This document shows positions 57,366-64,000 of a DNA stretch of 64,000 nt, piece by piece. The DNA is taken from positions 17,503,303 to 17,567,302 of the forward strand of contig CM055098.1 in NCBI GenBank assembly GCA_029204225.1. Reading direction: 5' to 3'. The notes under the pieces were generated by a model that was not told the origin of the DNA, did no database searches, and worked only from the letters and a program-made list of their open reading frames with translations. How positions within the stretch are numbered: position 1 is the first letter of the stretch; every line of letters starts with the position of its first letter. The stretch comes from Diphasiastrum complanatum. Taxonomy: Eukaryota; Streptophyta; Lycopodiopsida; Lycopodiales; Lycopodiaceae. The position numbers and the translations under genes are program-made.

Positions 57366-58676
57366 CAGATCGCCGTAAGGCCCCCAAACCTTACATGGAC
57401 GATCTCTTTTTACTGGAAATCAAGGATTATTCCACAATGATGTGATTAGCCAATGACATTTTCATCTGTCCTGGTTTTGATCTAATCCATTTTGCTGAAC
57501 AACAGCATGAGAGTCTGATACGTGCTACCTACTCGGCTGAATTCCACTCATTTCACATTCCTTCCAAAGATGGCAGTTATGGTACTATTGACATCACACC
57601 AGCCAGGATGCAACTGATCGGATTTCTAGATACTGGAGAGTCAATTCATGGTAGGGGCACCAGCTATGACTAGAACTATTTCAAAAAGTTCTTGCTTGTG
57701 TTGATGATGGCAAAACCATCGCTCACACCCATGATGGCTTTGCCCACATCGACCCAACTAACTTTCTTTTTCCACACCACTTCTCTCCCATTGCTGCATC
57801 TAACCCTTCAGCTCCTCTATCCCCTAAACTCAATCCACAAACTGAACACGTCTTGACTGCTGAAACACCAACAATAAGACACCAGATCTCTCCAAATGTA
57901 CCTAGCAAGGAGCGGCTCATCTCCCAAGAATTCGCCAAAAAGTATCAACCCAAGGAGTAAGGCGGTTACATTTTGCCAAACCTCGACCATTGCAAAACTC
58001 ATAAGGAAGCCGTAAAGCTCCTGGACCCACAACCAGCTTGGTGCCATCAGCTATTTTTATAGAGCAAAACATCCATGGAACGGTATCTCGAAGCACCTGC
58101 ATATATCCGCACCAATCCATACTATTATCTGGTGGTGCATCGACAACCATTTTCTACCAAGAAGCTGAAAAATAAGATTTATTGGCCCAACCTCGCAGGT
58201 GTAGACACGGGCAACCCAGTAGATGATATGATTATCAATTGTCGTGTATTTCACCAAAAGCACCATGGCAGCCTGGATCGCGACGTACGATATTTTGCGG
58301 ATAATTGTGGCATGGTAGCATTTTTGGCAGATCTAAAAGGATATTGGGATAGGGAGCTCCCACCAATTGCCATATATTTTAACAAGCCCTTGCAGACTGA
58401 AGACGATCATATCAACGTTGCGCGGCTTTATTACCGGGCCAACCCTCACTTCGGCGCTTCGTGTTGACATGATCGAACTATGGAAAGTCCATGGATTCTT
58501 GCAAGGCATGCTCCATTATTACAAGCAACTGCCCTTCCTTAATAAATTACGGTGGCAGATGATGGAGGGCATCGGCAACAAGATCTACCAATCTTGACAA
58601 CAACAGTCTCGTTTCCAGGAAGCTCAAAAGATCCAGGATGAAAAAGCTTCGATTGGTGTGGGACCACCAATCCAAT
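57366..58676 (+). pseudogene. Gypsy accessory ORF, parts A and B, Gypsy-4 copy
   Basis: Part A begins RRKAPKPY, matching residues ~12 onward of the other A copies, then FDLIHFAEQQHESLIRATYS, IDITPARMQLIGF, GESIHGRGTSYD. Part B follows: SQEFAKKYQPKE, TAA (57,958-57,960), GGYILPNLDH, LLDPQPAW, a TAG, MERYLEAPAYIRTNPYYYLV, KIYWPNLAGVDTGNPVDD, DVRYFADNCGMVAFLADLK, PPIAIYFNKPLQTEDDHINV. A one-base insertion near 58,445 precedes DMIELWKVHGFLQGMLH and WQMMEGIGNKIYQS. It ends ASIGVGPPIQ at the polypurine tract. It shows that A and B belong to one transcription unit. Function unknown; no motif of known retroviral or retrotransposon proteins recognised. Confidence 0.75.
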
Positions 58677-59534
58677 AAGGAGAGGGATAATGTTAGCAAC
58701 CGTGCAAACACAGTAAAAACAAAAAAGACTCCATGGCATGTGTTTTGTAAGACCATGTATGAGTATTTGCCAATAAACTTCTATTATGGCATGTGTTTTG
58801 TAAGTCCATAGAGTAGAAGCTTAAAAATAATAAAATAGCTTATACTTAAACTTAGAACTTAGACTTAAGAAACTTAAGCTCAAAAAGATTCTAAGTTATC
58901 TTAAGTTATCTTAAGTCCCAAGTTAGAAACTCCTAAAGTTCTAGGTTAGAAGTTTTTTAGAAGCCTTAGAATGGCTAGTTTAGAACTAATCTCGTAAGCT
59001 AGTGGATGCTTATGGAAGGCCCTCCTTGCTATAAGAGAAGAGGTTTTCTCATGTATAGAACACTTTAAGATTATGAAAATTTTCTTTGTGATATTATCTT
59101 GTGATTTCATTGTGTTTCCTTTGGAAAGGTGCATAGCTTGAGGGAAGGTGCTTGGGCCTCTTCTTGCCTCCTTTTCATCGGCTTTTAATTGTGGCATGTT
59201 CATTATTGCTTATTTGCTTCATATTAGCCGCAATGTATATTTTATGGGTGTTAAGTAGGAATTAAATTAGTCACCTTTGCTAGTTTGATACCGCCTTAGC
59301 AGGGTTTATTTCTTAGTAGATATTGGCTACTTGGGAAAGCCTTAGCCAAACCTTAGTTTGCTTTCATTCCCAGCACCAGATGGGAAGCCTTGGTGCTCTC
59401 ATTCCCCTTTTGTTTGCACTTTTCATTTCCATGGTAAGCTTCATGTAGATCTTAGAAAGTGGACAAACCCTTCTACACTATACTACATCCGTGAGTAGAT
59501 CTAGCCACCGTACAAACTAGAAATACTTCCAACA
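58677..59534 (+). repeat. Gypsy-4 polypurine tract and 3' LTR (844 bp)
   Basis: AAGGAGAGGGATAA at 58,677-58,690, then the LTR from TGTTAGCAAC (58,691) to TACTTCCAACA (59,534), followed by the AGAAA duplication. Confidence 0.93.
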
Positions 59535-59539
59535 AGAAA

Positions 59540-60367
<828 letters not shown>

Positions 60368-60502
60368 TGGGATAGAATAGCTTTTGGTAGGCGCTCGATC
60401 CCCCGAGGCCTTTCTCAATCTAGGCATTACCTCTCTCTCTTCTAGGTAGAGACCGAATAGTTTGGAGAAGGTGCTCGGGCCTCCCAAACCTCTCGCTACT
60501 TG

Positions 60503-60505
<3 letters not shown>

Positions 60506-60597
<92 letters not shown>
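60506..60597. repeat. (CT)n microsatellite, second array
   Basis: 92 bp of uninterrupted CT. Between the first and second arrays are two similar phrases (GGTAGGCGCTCGATCCCCCGAGGCC and GAAGGTGCTCGGGCCTCCCAAACC), so the arrays sit in a small duplicated unit. Confidence 0.98.
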
Positions 60598-60599
<2 letters not shown>

Positions 60600-60666
60600 T
60601 ATGCAGGTGAATGCGAGGTTGCCGCTCCCAGCGATGAACCTTTATACTACATTGACGACCCAACAG

Positions 60667-60684
60667 TGGCGCCATTGTCGGGGA
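60667..60684 (+). other. Gypsy-type primer binding site and LTR end
   Basis: TGGCGCCATTGTCGGGGA is the common plant gypsy primer site (usual form TGGCGCCGTTGCCGGGGA). It follows GACCCAACAG, a standard LTR 3' end. The LTR itself would include the (CT) arrays to the left; its start was not located. Confidence 0.75.
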
Positions 60685-60705
60685 GCGCCACACACTCGCT
60701 TCGTC

Positions 60706-60827
<122 letters not shown>

Positions 60828-60975
60828 ATTCTTTTTTCACACAAAAAAATCAAAATTTTTGGGTTAGATTAGTGTGATTTCGTGTTAGTTTTGCTGTTTT
60901 TCGAGATCTTGTCATTTTTTGTGATTTTTTCTGTTTGTACGAAAAAAAATAAAATAAAATAAATTTTTTTTTTGA

Positions 60976-61440
60976 AAAGAACCTTAGCCTCACTGGTGAG
61001 CGACACTATCTTTCAGATAACCTCCTCCCACGACTACGACGGTTCTATTCCCTCAAAAAATAAAAAAAATAAAAATCGAAAAAAGAATCTAAGCCTCACT
61101 GGTGAACGACTCTATCTTTCATATAGCCTCCTCCCACGACTGTGACGGTTCAATTCTCTTTAAAACTAAAAATTGGAAAAGAACCTAATCCTCGCTGGTG
61201 AGTGACTCTATCTTTCAGATAGCTTCTTCCCACAACTGCGACGGTTCTATTCCCTTAAAAAAAAAAATGGACAAGAACCTAAGCCTCGCTGGTGAGTGAC
61301 TCTATCTTTTTAATAGCCTCCTCACACGACTGTGACAGTTCTATTCCCTTAAAAAAGAGAAAGACCGTAAAAAAAAAGTCGTAAGAGAAAAAAAAAACAG
61401 AATTAAATTAGCCCAAGCCTCTTTTGTGAATGACTTTTAT
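60976..61440 (+). repeat. Tandem repeat, unit about 95-106 bp, four copies plus a diverged fifth
   Basis: Each unit has AGCCTC(A/G)CTGGTGAGYGACTCTATCTTTCA.ATAGCCTCCTCCCACGACTGYGACGGTTCTATTCCCT and an A-rich tail of variable length. The AGCCT landmarks are at 60,986, 61,092, 61,188, 61,282 and (diverged) 61,416. It lies in the leader position of the gypsy element whose primer site is at 60,667. Confidence 0.9.
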
Positions 61441-62560
61441 CCTCCCAAGACTGCAAGGGTTAAAATGCTATAGTTGGTATTAAAATAATACTTTTATAGA
61501 GTCATGGAGAGGTTTCAAAAAGTTGTTTTTGAAGCAAACCAATTTTGTTAAAAATCCTACATAGAACTCTCCTCACCGCCAACCTTCATCATAAGAACTT
61601 TTGCCGAAAGGATATCTCTGAAATACCTTGCAAATCTATCCCTTGTCCTATTCGTGAATGTTTTATATGAAGATTTGTTGAAACTTCCTTCACTCCATTT
61701 ATCTTCCATCTCATTCATATCAACTCATCCTCAAATTCTAATACTTTTCATTCCTACTGTTCATTTCCATTATGCTCCATTGTCTCTCCTATTTCTCTCT
61801 AATCAACCTCTCTCTCTAGTTGCAAAAGATCTAGCTGATAGTGGAATCTTTTTTTATGAATCAATGTACATTCCTGATGCAAAAGAAAATTTTGGACAAA
61901 TAGTACCAATTCCATTACCTAGTTTTGAAAGTGATAAATGGATTGCACCATATGCTACAGTTTCAGAATCAATTCGTTGCAAGATATATAATGATGTAAA
62001 AAATTCATTAAAAATGAGCACGAGATAAAAAACAGTCAGATTGAGTTGGTTTATATATTTGTAGATTTCTTTTCAAGTGTCAATGTACACAAAACCCCAA
62101 CGATGTTTGTATGCAAAAAATTATCAGATAGTTTATTATCTGAACTTATGGATGAAGGCTGGGACAAAAGATCAGATGGAAAAATAGAATGCAGAATTAA
62201 AATGTCTTCCATGTGCCGTTATCAAATTGAAAAACAAACGTTGAGCTTATGCTTCCATTATCAAAGATGAAAAAAAATAAAGGTAAATGGGTGCCACTCG
62301 ATCAAGACTTGGCAGCCAGTGGATATTCAAAATGAAAAAATATTGAAATTATATACAATGATGTCGTTTTGACATGTGTTGAGGTGGAGGAAGATTGGAG
62401 TCTAAACTACATCCGGCGGGAACTATTGCTCCTATAAGATGATGTACTTTCAGACTTCTGATTCATTTTCAGTGGTAAACTCGTAAGTAACTGTAAACAC
62501 TCAATCTTTTATGAATAGTTTCAATCAAAACTTTCTAATACAAACTCTGTATTGATTCTA
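61441..62560 (+). other. Unidentified coding-like sequence
   Basis: Plus-strand open stretches at 61,654-62,028 (with LVAKDLADSGIFFYESMYIP, SDKWIAPYATVSESIRCKIY) and 62,046-62,270 (KLSDSLLSELMDEGWDKRSD). They are followed near 62,285-62,480 by WVPLDQDLAASGYSK, a stop, then EVEEDWSLNYIRRELLLL, a stop, and DVLSDF, a stop, FIFSGKLV. Composition and frame persistence look like decayed coding sequence. The last block could be a ubiquitin-like fold, but I cannot support that. No family recognised. Confidence 0.3.
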
Positions 62561-63186
62561 ACTAACTTTGTATTAGTTTTGTGCAAGTACGTAAAAGACA
62601 TGAGCTCGAGATCAAATGCAGAGATATTGGCGAAACAATCCAACTTATGGAAGAACATTGAGATTCACTATCAGCAAATACATGCCAATGTCTTTTTATC
62701 ATTATAAAAAAATTGCATTCCATTATTAGACTATGGACACAAGCTGATTGTAAGAATCTATTGTGATATCAATAAAAAAAACCCATAAACGGGTTGTTTA
62801 CAAGTAAAATGATTGTATCTTTTTTTTTTTTTATGTCTCTCTATTTACAAATAGATCTCTATTCAATCAATTTTTCTATATTTTCTATATCAATATTAGG
62901 AACTGATAAAGCCACAACTCCTTCTATAATCTCACCCTCTGTTTCGGGAAGGGCCTCAATGCCTTTTAAGGCAAGAGGAATATCTGCTACAAAATTGCCT
63001 TCCTCTATATTAGGAAGGACTTTTATTCCTTTTTGATCATATAAAATAATATTTGCATCATAAACAATCTGAAAGGCTGTTAAGACAGGAGCAACTTTCT
63101 TTTGAGGGCCCTCGATTGCAGGTGCAACGCTTACACCGTACTGGACAAAGGTTCTGATCAACTCTTGCCAAAATCTATATACATCA
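62561..63186 (-). other. Downstream region of the Ulp1-like gene
   Basis: Contains the probable 3' untranslated part of the minus-strand gene at 63,187. An open minus-strand stretch to about 62,859 lies beyond the predicted stop in another frame, so I do not treat it as part of the protein. Confidence 0.35.
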
Positions 63187-63903
63187 TCATTCAAAAAATA
63201 GCTTTGTATTGTACAGGACGAACCATGCACAACTAAAAGCGTCATTTTGCTGTACACACTGCATATATAGAACGAAAATTAGTAATATTATGATAGAAAT
63301 TTTATTTATGCTATGATGATACATTTGAATTAAAAAAAGAATACATGCATATCAGAGATAAATCGAATATACCTTGAGAGATTTAATGGTTATATCTCCA
63401 ATTGAAGTTGTCGTTGTCGGTATTTCCTGAACGACATCATGAAGTAGAGATTCAAATTCTCTATGTGTATTTGCAGTTGAGTTTATTTTTACACACAGAA
63501 AATTTGATACTCCCTCCTTATTTATCTTTACAAAAAGAATGTTTAGGCTCCAATGTCGACTGCAACAACCAAGATACAAATATCGTTCAATTCATATTTA
63601 TGAAAAAATTTCGTTCTTATTAAAGCAATGAGGCATGCAACAATCCAGATTAAAGCAACAAAAACAAAAGAGCAATCCTTACTTATTTTCATATGGAATC
63701 AGATAAAATTTCGCCATAGGACTGCACTCGATAAAATAGACAACCTTCTCAAATTGGCTTCTTTTGCCTTTACCGCTCCCATGAACAAAAATTGTACCAT
63801 GGGAATCAAAATTAATACTATTCTGCAAAAAAGAAACTCCGACCTCTACTATTGCATCTGAAATTTCTGAGGTCTTATCTTTTAGCTCGACACAAAATTG
63901 GAC
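63187..63903 (-). CDS. Ulp1-like (C48 family) cysteine protease, last three exons, 5' part outside window
   Basis: Minus-strand exons 63,903-63,683, 63,559-63,373 and 63,258-63,187, with GT-AG introns of 123 and 114 bp. Splicing keeps one frame for 159 residues to a TGA at 63,189-63,187. The first junction builds FYLIPYENNRHWSLNILFV, with the catalytic His of the Ulp1 HW motif. Next, VKINSTANTHREFESLLHD fits the family's DS...(S/T)HR......L helix, with Asn where the catalytic Asp usually stands. The last exon reads CVQQNDAFSCAWFVLYN, fitting QQ.N..DCG.FVL with the oxyanion Gln and nucleophile Cys kept. Ulp1 proteases cleave SUMO or related peptides; copies are often carried by plant transposons. 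The acceptor at 63,904 implies earlier exons to the right. It may be a cellular gene or a transposon passenger. Confidence 0.65.
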
Positions 63904-64000
63904 CTAAACTAAAGCTTTCTACATGTATTCTGGAAGAAAAAAAATCAAAAAAGTTGCCGAGAAGATCAATTTTGTTAGCTAGTAGGCCTTGTATTGATTA

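Larger units (their letters stand above)
53824..59534 (+). mobile_element. Gypsy-4: Ty3/gypsy element with AGAAA target duplications
   Basis: Starts TGTTAGCAGC (LTR start) and ends CTTCCAACA (LTR end), with AGAAA at 53,819-53,823 and 59,535-59,539. Inside: shortened 5' LTR, gag, protease, linker, partial reverse transcriptase, accessory ORF (parts A and B), polypurine tract, full 3' LTR. The element lacks the end of its 5' LTR, the primer binding site, and everything between RT mid-palm and the accessory ORF (RNase H and integrase). Total 5.7 kb. Confidence 0.93.

Noticed and set aside
57392-57403. YMDD in Gypsy-4, at first read as the reverse-transcriptase catalytic motif
   Set aside because: The residues around it (RRKAPKPYMDD) align with accessory part A (HRRKSPKPYSRD and HRRKAPKFYSDD), and the RT breaks off before this point.
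62859-63257. Long minus-strand open frame as the end of the Ulp1-like protein
   Set aside because: Spliced in the frame set by the two upstream exons, the last exon ends at 63,187; the longer frame is out of register and lacks the QQN..SC motif.

Overview
The window is nuclear DNA of a land plant with a large, repeat-rich genome. It is AT-rich. The only two convincing cellular gene models are split by introns with canonical GT-AG borders, and almost everything else is plant-type LTR retrotransposon debris: Ty1/copia elements primed by initiator-Met tRNA, Ty3/gypsy elements, one L1-type LINE end, foldback and MITE elements, and long (GT), (GA) and (CT) arrays. The sequence does not let me choose between fern, lycophyte, gymnosperm and angiosperm.

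Layout. 1-5.4 kb: decayed minus-strand copia element with a plus-strand reverse-transcriptase scrap inside its integrase. 6.07-6.29 kb: GC-rich foldback MITE with a 9-bp target duplication. 7.3-11.8 kb: seven exons of a METTL25-like methyltransferase gene. 11.8-18 kb: mostly unassigned, with a possible LTR-element leader and an endonuclease fragment. 18.0-22.7 kb: pieces of two minus-strand copia elements around the 3' end of a gypsy element. 22.8-36 kb: a plus-strand gypsy element lacking RT and integrase, invaded by a complete copia element (25,388-31,145, CCAAT duplications) and by a solo LTR (32,954-33,499, AATCC duplications). 36.3-38.3 kb: gypsy LTR fragment and LINE 3' end. 38.37-39.49 kb: large GC-rich foldback element. 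41.2-46.4 kb: minus-strand gypsy element. 46.4-50.6 kb: unassigned sequence, a minisatellite and a copia RNase H scrap. 51-52.8 kb: gypsy accessory ORF plus 3' LTR. 53.8-59.5 kb: gypsy element bounded by AGAAA duplications. 60.2-61.4 kb: (CT) arrays around an LTR end and PBS, then a ~100-bp tandem repeat. 61.4-64 kb: unrecognised coding-like sequence and, on the minus strand, the 3' exons of a Ulp1-like cysteine protease gene running off the right edge.

The most unusual content is an accessory coding region that one gypsy family carries between integrase and the polypurine tract. Its first part (part A) is seen three times (41.2-41.9 kb minus, 51.1-52.1 kb plus, 57.4-57.9 kb plus). Its last part (part B) is seen twice (20.2-21.0 and 57.9-58.7 kb). 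Two copies have a stop codon at the same aligned position, with in-frame similarity continuing after it, and the A part is preceded by a conserved leader holding a TATA-like box. I recognise neither part as a known retrotransposon domain. All transposon coding regions here carry stops or frameshifts; the two cellular gene models are open across every exon I could place.
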